Assembly: GCF_027213715.1 (NCBI RefSeq)
Contig: NZ_JAPWGM010000006.1
Coordinates: forward strand, 186,001 to 250,000
Reading direction: 5' to 3'
Length of the DNA: 64,000 bases
From: Pedobacter punctiformis
Lineage (GTDB): Bacteria; Bacteroidota; Bacteroidia; Sphingobacteriales; Sphingobacteriaceae
Each line of letters opens with the position of its first letter. Position 1 is the stretch's first letter. Of the stretch, positions 29,401-37,593 are shown piece after piece. The notes beneath the pieces were generated by a model, which saw only the letters and a program-made list of their open reading frames with translations, searched no databases and was not told the DNA's origin. The position numbers were made by a program, and so were the translations under genes.

Positions 29401-29440
29401 TTATCGGATGAGTAAATACTGAACTCATCCGATAATAAAA
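29401..29440. terminator. bidirectional terminator between convergent genes
   Basis: A perfect 13-bp stem (TTATCGGATGAGT 29401-29413 / ACTCATCCGATAA 29423-29435) with a nine-base loop; T-rich on both exits, with TTTTT on the minus strand. Confidence 0.92.
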
Positions 29441-29444
29441 TATT

Positions 29445-30317
29445 TTAGATTAAATTGGCTTTAATATATGCACAGCTTGCCGCAACAGAACCCATTGGAT
29501 TAGGTTTGTAATTGGTTTCATGCTCTACAAAGAAATGTTTCATGCCAGATAGTTTTGCATCAGCAAAAATGGTTTTGAAGTCTATAGAACCCGTTCCAAC
29601 TTCAGCATTAAGTGCTGGGTTAGTTTTGTCCATATCTTTAACGTGCCACATTGTAAAACGACCTGGATTTTCTTTAAATAATTTAATCGGATCGTTACCC
29701 GAGCGTACTACCCAATATAAATCCAGCTCGAAATCAACGAGGTTCTTATCTGTATTTTTTAATAGAATTTCGTAACCGGTTGTATCACCTTGTTTTTCAA
29801 ACTCAAAATTGTGATTGTGGTAAGCTAACCTTAAACCAGCATCTTTACACATCTTTCCAGCAGTGTTAATTCTTCCGGCAATTTTCTTGTAATCTTCAGG
29901 GGTTTTTCTAATGCGTTCGTCCAACCACGGAATGGTTACATATTCACTTTTTAAAACTTTAGCAGCTGCAATAGCGGCCTTAAGTTCATCTGTATTTCCA
30001 TCAGCAAGATAAGTGCCTAAACCATAGTGACCGCTAACCGCTTTTAAGCCATTGTCATCTAAAATTTTCTTAAATTGAACCGGTGTTAAGCCCCAGAATT
30101 GATCTTTGATAGAGAAACCATAAGTTTCAACTTCTCCAAAACCTGCTTTTGCTATTTTTTCTAAAGTACCTTTAACATCTTTAGGAAGTTCATCTCTTAA
30201 AGAGTAAAGTTGTAGACCGACCTTCCTTTTTCCGGCTGCAAAAGCCAGCGAAGGAATTAAGAATGCAGCTGCCGCAGCCATACTGCTATTGATTAAAAAA
30301 CTTCTTCTTGATAACAT
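29445..30317 (-). CDS. exported sugar phosphate isomerase/epimerase-like TIM-barrel protein
   Basis: AP-endonuclease-2/xylose-isomerase-like TIM barrel, 290 residues. The N-terminus MLSRRSFLINSSMAAAAAFL is a Tat signal (twin Arg 4-5). The barrel starts GKRKVGLQLYSLRDEL and keeps metal-site segments (YHNHNFEF, DFELDLYW, WHVKDMD, FVEHET). It is the last gene of the ten-gene minus-strand run, just before the terminator. Export of an epimerase-like enzyme suggests action on a periplasmic intermediate such as a 3-keto-sugar or its glycoside; substrate unknown. Confidence 0.85.
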   Translation of the reverse strand: MLSRRSFLINSSMAAAAAFLIPSLAFAAGKRKVGLQLYSLRDELPKDVKGTLEKIAKAGFGEVETYGFSIKDQFWGLTPVQFKKILDDNGLKAVSGHYGLGTYLADGNTDELKAAIAAAKVLKSEYVTIPWLDERIRKTPEDYKKIAGRINTAGKMCKDAGLRLAYHNHNFEFEKQGDTTGYEILLKNTDKNLVDFELDLYWVVRSGNDPIKLFKENPGRFTMWHVKDMDKTNPALNAEVGTGSIDFKTIFADAKLSGMKHFFVEHETNYKPNPMGSVAASCAYIKANLI

Positions 30318-30329
30318 AGTTTAAAATAT

Positions 30330-31223
30330 TTAAATGTCGCAAATAGAGATGGCCTTTTTTAAGGAAGCCAGTTTATCTGCATTTTTTGGAATAAACTCTT
30401 GAGCAACAAAGCCTTTAAAGCCGGTATCGGCTATGGCTTTCATAATTGCCGGGTAATATAATTCTTGTGTTTCATCAATTTCATTACGTCCCGGAACACC
30501 CGCAGTATGGTAATGTGCAATGTACTGATGATAATTTTTGATGTTGCTGATCACATTGCCTTCATCAATCTGCATATGGTAAATATCATATAACAGCTTA
30601 AAATTTTCAGAACCTAAACGCTTGGCAAGTTCTACACCCCAGGCTGTGGTATCACATTGATAATCTTTATGGTCTACTTTGCTGTTTAACAGCTCCATAA
30701 CCAAAACTACGTTATGCTTTTCTGCCAATGGTATTAACTGCTTTAAACCCTGTACACAGTTGTTCCAGCCTGTTTCATCACTTTTACCTCTACGACTTCC
30801 GCTAAAACAGATCAGGTTTTTATATCCTGCTTCTGCAACCAGAGGAATCATGGCTGAATAATTTTTGATCAGCGTGTCATGGAATTTGGTATCGTTAAAC
30901 CCATCAACTAAATTAATTTCTGCGCCATTACACATAGAAGAGGTAAGGCCATATTTTTTTAATGTTGGCCAATCTTTCGGCCCAACTAAATCAATGCCTT
31001 TTAAGCCCAACTTCTTCGCTTCAGCACAAAGTGTATCTATATCTAAATTGCTGAAACACCATTGACAAACGGAATGGTTTATATTTCCTTTCAGCTTTGC
31101 TGCTGATTTTTTTAAATCTTGCTGATCCATAGCCAATGCCGAAAATCCAGAAGAAACACCGATTGCTGCGGTTCCTGCCAGGATATTTTTTAGGGCTGTT
31201 CTTCTATTTAAGTTCGATTCCAT
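30330..31223 (-). CDS. exported hydroxypyruvate isomerase-like TIM-barrel protein
   Basis: 297-residue TIM-barrel protein of the xylose isomerase-like superfamily, closest in wording to the hydroxypyruvate isomerase branch (NINHSVCQWCFSN, VMELLNSK, LLYDIYHMQIDEG, HYHTAGVPGRNE). The N-terminus NRRTALKNILAGTAAIGVSSGFSALA is Tat-like. The metal-site residues of the fold appear intact. It lies 12 bases upstream of the other exported barrel and two bases downstream of the permease gene, clearly the same operon. The real substrate is probably a keto-sugar rather than hydroxypyruvate (inference). Confidence 0.83.
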   Translation of the reverse strand: MESNLNRRTALKNILAGTAAIGVSSGFSALAMDQQDLKKSAAKLKGNINHSVCQWCFSNLDIDTLCAEAKKLGLKGIDLVGPKDWPTLKKYGLTSSMCNGAEINLVDGFNDTKFHDTLIKNYSAMIPLVAEAGYKNLICFSGSRRGKSDETGWNNCVQGLKQLIPLAEKHNVVLVMELLNSKVDHKDYQCDTTAWGVELAKRLGSENFKLLYDIYHMQIDEGNVISNIKNYHQYIAHYHTAGVPGRNEIDETQELYYPAIMKAIADTGFKGFVAQEFIPKNADKLASLKKAISICDI

Positions 31224-31225
31224 GG

Positions 31226-32443
31226 TTAAACTTCAGTAGCTTCGGTCACTGCCTTATTTTTATCTCTAAAGAATAATATGAATAATAAAGCAACCAATGC
31301 AGCAATTGCAGCAGGAATGATCCAGATGCTTTGCCAGATATGGCCACCATCAACAACATATTTGTTAACAACCATTCCTGAAATGATAGAACCAATTAAC
31401 ATACCAACTCCGTATGTTGCCAGTGTTATAAATCCCTGAGCTGCACTTTTAAATTTTTCTCCCGCAAGTCTGTCTGTATAAATTTGCCCGGTAACGAAGA
31501 AGAAATCATAGCAAATGCCATGAAGTACAATACCTCCGATAAGCATCCAATAGTTTGAATCTGCATTTCCAAATGCAAAAAACAGGTAACGGATAACCCA
31601 GGCAATCATTCCAATAGCCAACATTTTTTTTACGCCAAGACGAACAAAAAACAGAGGCATTAACAACATAAACAAGGTTTCTGAAACTTGCCCTAATGAT
31701 TGGACACCTGCGGCGCCTTTCATGCCAACCTCATTCAGAAATGGGTTTGTAAAATTATAATAAAACGCCAGCGGAATACATATTGCAACTGAAGCCAGGA
31801 AAAAGAGCAGATAAGATTTATTTTTTAATAAACCTATTGCATCTAAACCGATAATTTCGCCAATAGTAGTTTTTTCGCCTTTTTTAACTGGTGGCGTATT
31901 TGGAAGAACAAAACTTAACAAGCCTAAAATTATCGAAGCTACTGAAGCCATTTTGAAAGTTAGCACTAAACTTCCCGATTGTTCCCAGTTTAACCATCCG
32001 ATTACTAATCCGGCAATAATCCATCCAATGGTTCCAAATACACGGATAGAAGGAAATTCTTTACCCGGATCTTTCATTTGCTTAAAAGAAATTGAATTAA
32101 CCAGGGCCAGGGTTGGCATGTAAGCAATCATATAACCCAAAATGAATGGGAAAAAGCTGTCAAAGTTTAGCGATGTGCCGGCAAACCATAAAAGAGCACC
32201 TCCAACCAGGTGCAGCACGCCTAAAACCTTTTGTGCTGAAAAAAACTTATCGGCAATTAAACCGATAATAAATGGCGCAATTATAGCACCTAAGGACTGG
32301 GTACTGTAAGCTGAGCCAACTTGTACATCATTTGATAATAAGTTTTTGCCAAGGAAAGTTCCCATGGTTACAAACCAGGCGCCCCAGATAAAAAATTCCA
32401 GGAACATCATGGCAGAGAGTTTAAAACGGGTAGTGGTATTCAT
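31226..32443 (-). CDS. MFS permease of the nucleoside:H+ symporter family
   Basis: 405 residues, twelve predicted transmembrane helices. Starts TTTRFKLSAMMFLEFFIWGAWFVTMGTFL, the usual beginning of Bacteroidota 'nucleoside permease' homologues (PF03825); GxxADxxF-like loop IGLIADKFFSAQK and RVFGTIGWIIAGLVIG are present. In sugar-epimerase operons such members more likely carry a sugar derivative than a nucleoside; this is inferred from context. Stop is two bases before the downstream gene start, so translation is probably coupled. Confidence 0.85.
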   Translation of the reverse strand: MNTTTRFKLSAMMFLEFFIWGAWFVTMGTFLGKNLLSNDVQVGSAYSTQSLGAIIAPFIIGLIADKFFSAQKVLGVLHLVGGALLWFAGTSLNFDSFFPFILGYMIAYMPTLALVNSISFKQMKDPGKEFPSIRVFGTIGWIIAGLVIGWLNWEQSGSLVLTFKMASVASIILGLLSFVLPNTPPVKKGEKTTIGEIIGLDAIGLLKNKSYLLFFLASVAICIPLAFYYNFTNPFLNEVGMKGAAGVQSLGQVSETLFMLLMPLFFVRLGVKKMLAIGMIAWVIRYLFFAFGNADSNYWMLIGGIVLHGICYDFFFVTGQIYTDRLAGEKFKSAAQGFITLATYGVGMLIGSIISGMVVNKYVVDGGHIWQSIWIIPAAIAALVALLFILFFRDKNKAVTEATEV

Positions 32444-32451
32444 TTGGTTTA

Positions 32452-32561
32452 TATAAGGTTAGGTTAAGGAATAAGGTCGGGGTATAAGGTTTATTGTTTG
32501 AGTTTAAGGTGTAAAGTTTTAGAACTTCAACCTTTACCTTACACCCTTTACCTACTACCTC
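32452..32561. repeat. degenerate palindrome of the AAGGTGTAAGGT family
   Basis: A purine-rich left part (repeated TAAGGT / AAGGTGTAAAG) is mirrored by a pyrimidine-rich right part (CCTTTACCTTACACCCTTTACC) within the operon. The same wording occurs at 37514-37590, in the msrB terminator, and as a fragment near 43184-43197. Confidence 0.65.
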
Positions 32562-32563
32562 AA

Positions 32564-33244
32564 TTATAGTTCTTTAATCAGGATGTTTTTGAACCAAACT
32601 TCATCACCGTGATCCTGTAATGCAATTTTTCCGGTTTTATAAGTACCAAAACCTTCCCATTTGGCAAATTTACTTCCTGCAATCAGTGTTTTCCAGTTTT
32701 CATCCCAAAGGGTGGTATTTACCGTTTTAACGCCGTTTAAAATCAGCGTTAATTTACCATTTTTACTGATAATTTCTGCCCTATTCCATTGGCCAACCGG
32801 TTTAACAGGTTCCGAGTAACTTTTAATTAAATCGTACAAATCTCCTGAGCGGTGTTTGGTTATTTTGCCATCCGGATGACCATCATTATCCAATACCTGC
32901 ATTTCAGGTCCTGTAGAATAGGTTGCATGGAATTTAGGCTCTTCGTGAACGAAAAAAATTATACCACTATTTGATTTAGGCGCAACTTTCCAATCTAATT
33001 TTAAGTGGAAGTTTGAATATTCTTTATCGGTAACTAAATCGCCACCGCCATCTTGCCCTTTTTTAGAAGGATCTAAGTGTAGGGTGCCATCTTGTACTTG
33101 CCAGGCACTTCCAACTGTTGTTTTGCTATAAGTATGCCAGCCAGTAGTTGTTTTGCCATCAAATAAGGGTTTGAAACCTTTTTGAGCTTTTGTTATTTGT
33201 GTTACTGCAAGCAGGATGCAGGCAGAAAGGAAGATTTTTTTCAT
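32564..33244 (-). CDS. secreted DUF1080 protein (3-keto-disaccharide hydrolase family)
   Basis: PF06439 concanavalin-like beta-sandwich, 226 residues with signal peptide 1-20 (ITKAQ). Family landmarks are FDGKTTTGW, NSGIIFFVHEE, GPEMQVLDNDGH, HRSGDLYDL, QWNRAEI and IALQDHGDEVWFKNI. The family is now named 3-keto-disaccharide hydrolase after characterised Bacteroides members that cleave glycosides whose C3 hydroxyl has been oxidised. The neighbouring GMC dehydrogenase, Gfo/Idh enzymes and epimerases fit that pathway well. Substrate identity is not shown by the sequence. Confidence 0.88.
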   Translation of the reverse strand: MKKIFLSACILLAVTQITKAQKGFKPLFDGKTTTGWHTYSKTTVGSAWQVQDGTLHLDPSKKGQDGGGDLVTDKEYSNFHLKLDWKVAPKSNSGIIFFVHEEPKFHATYSTGPEMQVLDNDGHPDGKITKHRSGDLYDLIKSYSEPVKPVGQWNRAEIISKNGKLTLILNGVKTVNTTLWDENWKTLIAGSKFAKWEGFGTYKTGKIALQDHGDEVWFKNILIKEL

Positions 33245-33340
33245 GGTTTTAAATTTTTTGCCACTGAACTTGAAAATACACCGAAAAATGATCTTGTGTA
33301 TTATCCGGACTTCCGTGGCTAATGTTTTTTAATTTTAAAT

Positions 33341-33404
33341 TTTGTCACATTGAGCTTATCGAAACGAATTATGATAAAGTCTTTCGACAAGCTCAGGATG
33401 ACAA
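33341..33404. repeat. palindromic repeat (TTGTCAnnnTGAGCTTnTCGAAA family)
   Basis: Arms TTGTCACATTGAGCTTATCG (from 33342) and CTTTCGACAAGCTCAGGATG (33381-33400, continuing ACAA) are near-perfect complements around a short A/T loop. Second member at 9561-9625. Confidence 0.75.
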
Positions 33405-33414
33405 TTTTAATATT

Positions 33415-34872
33415 TTAAAGGGTTAAATTATTCCAGCCTTTGCGGTATTCGCGTTTAACAAACTGGTTAGCTTCATCAAAATTGGTAATCTTCATGTTGT
33501 CGTTATCCCAAAGCATTTTTATGTATCTGCCTGGGTAAGAATCTTTTCCGTTAACCGTTTTTTTAATGTCAAAACTTCTGATCGCTAAATTGGCCATTAA
33601 CAAGGCTTCGGTAAGCGGACCAGCGATTTCAAAAGGAGAACTTACTTCTTGTTTACCATAACCAGCAATTGCAGCTTCTACCCATTGGGCGTAGTGGCCA
33701 TCGGCACCTCCTTTAACACGGGCATATTTTTCAGGAACTTTAATATCCTTATTTCTGCTTAAAGGCAATAATTTCGGATTGGCGCTATAAGTTTCGCTCA
33801 TCATTTTACCTTTGGTACCAATAAATAATGTTCCGTTACCACCATCACCAAAGGTTTCGTTTGCTTCTAACTCTGCAGGGCGTTCTGGCTGAATACCACC
33901 ATCCATCCAATGCAAGGTTACATCGCCTTTAGTTTTATTGGTTTTAGGGAATTTTAAAGTTACATGGCTTGATGGCGGACAGCTTTCCGGGAAATAACCG
34001 CGTTTAAATTCATCCACATATACAGAACCTACACTTGCCTCAACTTCTTTGGCGTATTTTAAATTTAATACACTAAAAGGCGCTTCAATCAAATGACAAC
34101 CCATATCACCTAATGCTCCGGTTCCATAATCCCACCAGCCACGCCAGTTAAAAGGAACCAGTTTATCCACAAAATCTTTTTCCGGTGCAGTACCTAACCA
34201 CAGGTTCCAGTCTAATTCTTTAGGAATTTCGGCTTTTCTTGTTGGCCAAGGAATACCCTGAGGCCATACCGGACGATTTGTCCAGGCATAAACGGTATGT
34301 ACATCACCAATTAAACCTGCTTCGTACCATTCTTTCATTTGTCGGGGCCCATCATTTGATGCACCCTGATTTCCCATTTGGGTAACCACTTTATATTTTT
34401 TCGCAGCTGCCGTTAAAATACGGGCTTCGTGAATGTCATGTGTTAAAGGTTTTTGCACATACACATGTTTACCCAGTTGCATAGCAGCAAGGGCTTGTAT
34501 CGCATGGTTATGATCTGGTGTAGATACAGAAACGGCATCGAAATTCTTGTGTTCCTTATCCAGCATTTCACGCCAGTCTTTATAATACTTGGCCTTTGGA
34601 AATGCCTTTACACTATTTGCTGCACGGCGATCGTCTACATCACATAAAAAAGCAATATCTGCTTTACCACTTTTGGCAAACATGGCAATATCACTTTGTC
34701 CTTTTCCACCCGCACCAATACCAGCAACCAACAGGCGATCACTAGGCGCTAAAAATCCTTTTCCACCCAACACATGGCGTGGAACGATCATAAAGGCTGC
34801 CGCAGCAATTGCACTGGTTTTAATAAAATCACGGCGGTTACTCGTGTTTTTATTTTCTTGCTCTGTTTTCAT
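33415..34872 (-). CDS. Tat-exported Gfo/Idh/MocA family oxidoreductase
   Basis: 485 residues. The N-terminus NRRDFIKTSAIAAAAFMIV is a Tat signal (consensus RRxFIK), so the enzyme is folded with its nicotinamide cofactor before export, as known for Zymomonas glucose-fructose oxidoreductase. The Rossmann segment reads VAGIGAGGKG, the EKP motif appears as QKPLTHDIHEA, and DMGCHLIEAP contains the usual catalytic-region histidine. Likely acts on a C3-oxidised or other sugar in the periplasm (inference). Second half of the protein is longer than the cytosolic paralogue at 36356. Confidence 0.88.
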   Translation of the reverse strand: MKTEQENKNTSNRRDFIKTSAIAAAAFMIVPRHVLGGKGFLAPSDRLLVAGIGAGGKGQSDIAMFAKSGKADIAFLCDVDDRRAANSVKAFPKAKYYKDWREMLDKEHKNFDAVSVSTPDHNHAIQALAAMQLGKHVYVQKPLTHDIHEARILTAAAKKYKVVTQMGNQGASNDGPRQMKEWYEAGLIGDVHTVYAWTNRPVWPQGIPWPTRKAEIPKELDWNLWLGTAPEKDFVDKLVPFNWRGWWDYGTGALGDMGCHLIEAPFSVLNLKYAKEVEASVGSVYVDEFKRGYFPESCPPSSHVTLKFPKTNKTKGDVTLHWMDGGIQPERPAELEANETFGDGGNGTLFIGTKGKMMSETYSANPKLLPLSRNKDIKVPEKYARVKGGADGHYAQWVEAAIAGYGKQEVSSPFEIAGPLTEALLMANLAIRSFDIKKTVNGKDSYPGRYIKMLWDNDNMKITNFDEANQFVKREYRKGWNNLTL

Positions 34873-34899
34873 AATTAGGGAAGTTTATACAGGTTTATT

Positions 34900-35280
34900 T
34901 TATTTTTTTAATGATAAAATATATTTAACCATCAATTTAGCATCGTCTTTTTTAACAGTAGGGTGGGCCGTCATTGGCATGCTTCCCCAAACACCTGTGC
35001 CCCCTTTAATAATCTTATCAGCAAGGTAGTTGATGTTTTTTTCGTTAGCCGGATATTTTTTAGCGATCTCTACATAAGCAGGGCCGATAATTTTATTCAC
35101 TTTATTGTGGCAACCAATACAATCAGATTTATTAATCAATTTTTCGCCGGCAGACATTTGCAATGCATGATTGCTTAAAGTTGACGTGGCTACAACTGTT
35201 TTCTCTTTCTCTAAATCTGCTTTCGAAAATGACGCCATAAAAATGACTACAGCGCCTAAAATTAAAAATGTTTTTTTCAT
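34900..35280 (-). CDS. class I cytochrome c, periplasmic
   Basis: 126 residues with signal peptide (about 1-20), one haem site C54-x2-C57-H58 (CIGCH) and a probable methionine ligand at 101 or 103 in GSMPMTAHP. Small cytochromes of this type accept electrons from flavin sugar dehydrogenases. Its position in the run that also encodes a GMC flavoprotein and its small subunit fits the third subunit of a glucoside 3-dehydrogenase-type complex or its electron acceptor. Confidence 0.9.
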   Translation of the reverse strand: MKKTFLILGAVVIFMASFSKADLEKEKTVVATSTLSNHALQMSAGEKLINKSDCIGCHNKVNKIIGPAYVEIAKKYPANEKNINYLADKIIKGGTGVWGSMPMTAHPTVKKDDAKLMVKYILSLKK

Positions 35281-35290
35281 GTGTGTTTTG

Positions 35291-36349
35291 TTAATCTTTT
35301 AGTCCTAATATTCTTTTATTGAAAGCGCTATCACTTCCTGATGCAGCAAAATCATCAAATGCCTTATCAGTTACGTTAATGATGTGATTTTTTATAAATT
35401 CGGATCCCTCGCGGGCGCCGTCTTCCTGGTTTTTAATGCAACATTCCCATTCCATTACAGCCCAGCCTTTAAAATCGTATTGAGCCAGTTTACTAAAAAT
35501 GGTTTTAAAGTCTACTTGTCCATCTCCCGGAGAACGGTAGCGGCCTGCACGGTTTGCCCAGCTTTGATAACCACCAAATGTGCCTTGCTTACCGGTAGGG
35601 TTAAATTCTGCATCTTTAACATGAAAGGCTTTAATGCGTTCGTGGTAAAAATCGATGTATTGAATATAATCCAGTTGCTGCAGCACGAAATGAGATGGAT
35701 CGTATAATAAACAGGCTCTGGGATGGTTATTGACGGCTTTTAAAAACATTTCATACGTTTCGCCGTCAAATAAATCTTCACCCGGGTGAATTTCATAACA
35801 AACATCCACGCCGCATTCATCAAATTCATTTAAAATTGGTGTCCAGCGTTTAGCCAGTTCTGCAAAACCTTCCTCTACCAAACCTGCCGGACGTTGTGGC
35901 CATGGATGAAAATATTGCCATAATAATGAACCGCTAAAAGTTGCGTGCGCATTTAATCCTAAATTTTGAGATGCTTTTGCCGCAAATTTTAATTGCTGAA
36001 CCGCCCATTCAGTTCTTGCCTTTGGGTTTTTATGAAGCGCTTTTGGTGCAAAAGCATCAAATAAATCATCATAAGCAGGGTGTACTGCAACCAGTTGCCC
36101 CTGTAAATGGGTAGAAAGTTCAGTAATTTCTAATCCATAAGAAGCAATGGTTCCTTTTAGTTCATCTGCATAGGTTTTACTCTCAGCAGCTTTTTGTAAA
36201 TCAATAAACCTTGTATCTAAAGTTGGCATCTGGAGGCCTTTAAAACCTAAGCCTGCAGCCCATTTACAAATATTATCAAGGGAGTTAAACGGCGCTTTAT
36301 CGCTAATAAACTGAGCTAAAAATACCGCTGGTCCTTTTATTGTTGTCAT
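35291..36349 (-). CDS. cytoplasmic sugar phosphate isomerase/epimerase
   Basis: 352-residue xylose-isomerase-like TIM barrel with no signal peptide (starts MTTIKGPAVFLAQF). Metal-site segments are visible in CYEIHPGE, LLYDPSHF, AFHVKDAEF and VMEWE. The insertion around YHPWPQRPAGLVEEGF is typical of larger members found beside Gfo/Idh dehydrogenases. It ends ten bases before the cytochrome gene and begins six bases after the Gfo/Idh gene, so both enzymes probably handle the same imported product. Reaction inferred only in general terms. Confidence 0.87.
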   Translation of the reverse strand: MTTIKGPAVFLAQFISDKAPFNSLDNICKWAAGLGFKGLQMPTLDTRFIDLQKAAESKTYADELKGTIASYGLEITELSTHLQGQLVAVHPAYDDLFDAFAPKALHKNPKARTEWAVQQLKFAAKASQNLGLNAHATFSGSLLWQYFHPWPQRPAGLVEEGFAELAKRWTPILNEFDECGVDVCYEIHPGEDLFDGETYEMFLKAVNNHPRACLLYDPSHFVLQQLDYIQYIDFYHERIKAFHVKDAEFNPTGKQGTFGGYQSWANRAGRYRSPGDGQVDFKTIFSKLAQYDFKGWAVMEWECCIKNQEDGAREGSEFIKNHIINVTDKAFDDFAASGSDSAFNKRILGLKD

Positions 36350-36355
36350 TTTTAT

Positions 36356-37513
36356 TTAGATTTTAAAGTCTAACCATTTTTGATCTGATTTCCCTGAAGC
36401 TATTACATTCTCTATAAAAGTCATGCCACGAACGCCATCGTCTACACCTGGAAAATCAAGCATCTCTGGAGTTGCCTCTCTGCCCTCAAGTTTTGCAGAT
36501 AAGGTAAGGGCGAAATTTTTATACAAATTGGCAAAAGCCTCTAAATAACCTTCAGGATGACCACCCGGAGTACGTGTATTAAAAGCAGCAATCGGATCTA
36601 AATAGCCACCACCAGCACGGTAAATTTGTGTTGGTGCATCTAACCATTTTACCAACAGGGTATTAGGTTCCATTTGGTGCCATTCTAAACTGCCTTTTTC
36701 TCCGTAAACTTTAATTTTTAAAGCATTTTCTTCCCCTGCAGCAATTTGCGAAGCCACTAAAATCCCGTTTGCACCATTGTCAAATTTCAATAGCACATTT
36801 CCATCGTCGTCCAGCTGTCTGCCTTCTACAACAATGTTAATATCTGCGCAAATTTTTGAGATTTTTAGGCCCGAAATGTATTCTGCAAGCTGCGCAGCAT
36901 GTGTGCCAATATCGCCCATGCAACCGCTTATTCCACTTTTAGATGGATCTGTTCGCCATGCAGCCTGTTTATTATCGTCTTTTTCTGATAAGGTGCTTAA
37001 CCAACCCTGAGGGTATTCGACCATTACTTTTCTGATTTTCCCAAATTGACGGTCGGCTACCATTTTACGGGCCTGTTTTACCATCGGGTAGCCAGAATAA
37101 GTATGTGTAAGACATAAAATTAAACCAGTTTCTTTTACCATTTGCTGAAGTTTTTTAGCTTCATCAAGGGTAAGTGTAATGGGTTTATCTATTAAAACAT
37201 TAAAGCCATATTCCAAAGCCATCATTGCGGGTGCAAAATGGGCAAAGTTAGGTGTAACAATACTTACGAAATCCATGCGTTTCCCGGCAGGAAGATTACT
37301 TTCAGTTTTAATCATTTCTTCATAAGAACTGTAGCATTTATCTTCAGGCAGGAATAAATCTTTACCAGAGGCTTTAGAAATTTCAGCATTAGAGCTGAAT
37401 GCTCCGCAGTGTAATTCTATTAAACCATCTATATTAGCAGCAATACGATGAACGGCGCCTATAAAGGCATTTTTTCCGCCACCAATCATGCCCATTTTTA
37501 ATTTTCTATTCAT
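36356..37513 (-). CDS. cytoplasmic Gfo/Idh/MocA family oxidoreductase
   Basis: NAD(P)-dependent sugar oxidoreductase, 385 residues, without signal peptide. The Rossmann motif is GMIGGGKNAFIG, the EKP motif is IDKPITLT, and the catalytic region reads GCMGDIGTHAAQLAEYISG. NTRTPGGHPEGYLEAFANLY is typical of a subgroup acting on keto- or amino-sugar-like substrates in Bacteroidota operons. It could reduce an imported 3-keto-sugar back to the free hexose (inference). Confidence 0.88.
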   Translation of the reverse strand: MNRKLKMGMIGGGKNAFIGAVHRIAANIDGLIELHCGAFSSNAEISKASGKDLFLPEDKCYSSYEEMIKTESNLPAGKRMDFVSIVTPNFAHFAPAMMALEYGFNVLIDKPITLTLDEAKKLQQMVKETGLILCLTHTYSGYPMVKQARKMVADRQFGKIRKVMVEYPQGWLSTLSEKDDNKQAAWRTDPSKSGISGCMGDIGTHAAQLAEYISGLKISKICADINIVVEGRQLDDDGNVLLKFDNGANGILVASQIAAGEENALKIKVYGEKGSLEWHQMEPNTLLVKWLDAPTQIYRAGGGYLDPIAAFNTRTPGGHPEGYLEAFANLYKNFALTLSAKLEGREATPEMLDFPGVDDGVRGMTFIENVIASGKSDQKWLDFKI

Positions 37514-37590
37514 AAGGAATAAGGTGTAAGGTATAAAGTTTAAGGCCCGGAGGTTAATTCCCTATGCCTTTTACCTTATACCCTAAACCC
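37514..37590. repeat. degenerate palindrome of the AAGGTGTAAGGT family
   Basis: GGAATAAGGTGTAAGGTATAA on the left is mirrored by TTACCTTATACCCTAAACC on the right, around a GC-rich centre (GGCCCGGAGG). It fills the whole space between the Gfo/Idh and GMC genes. Confidence 0.65.
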
Positions 37591-37593
37591 CTT

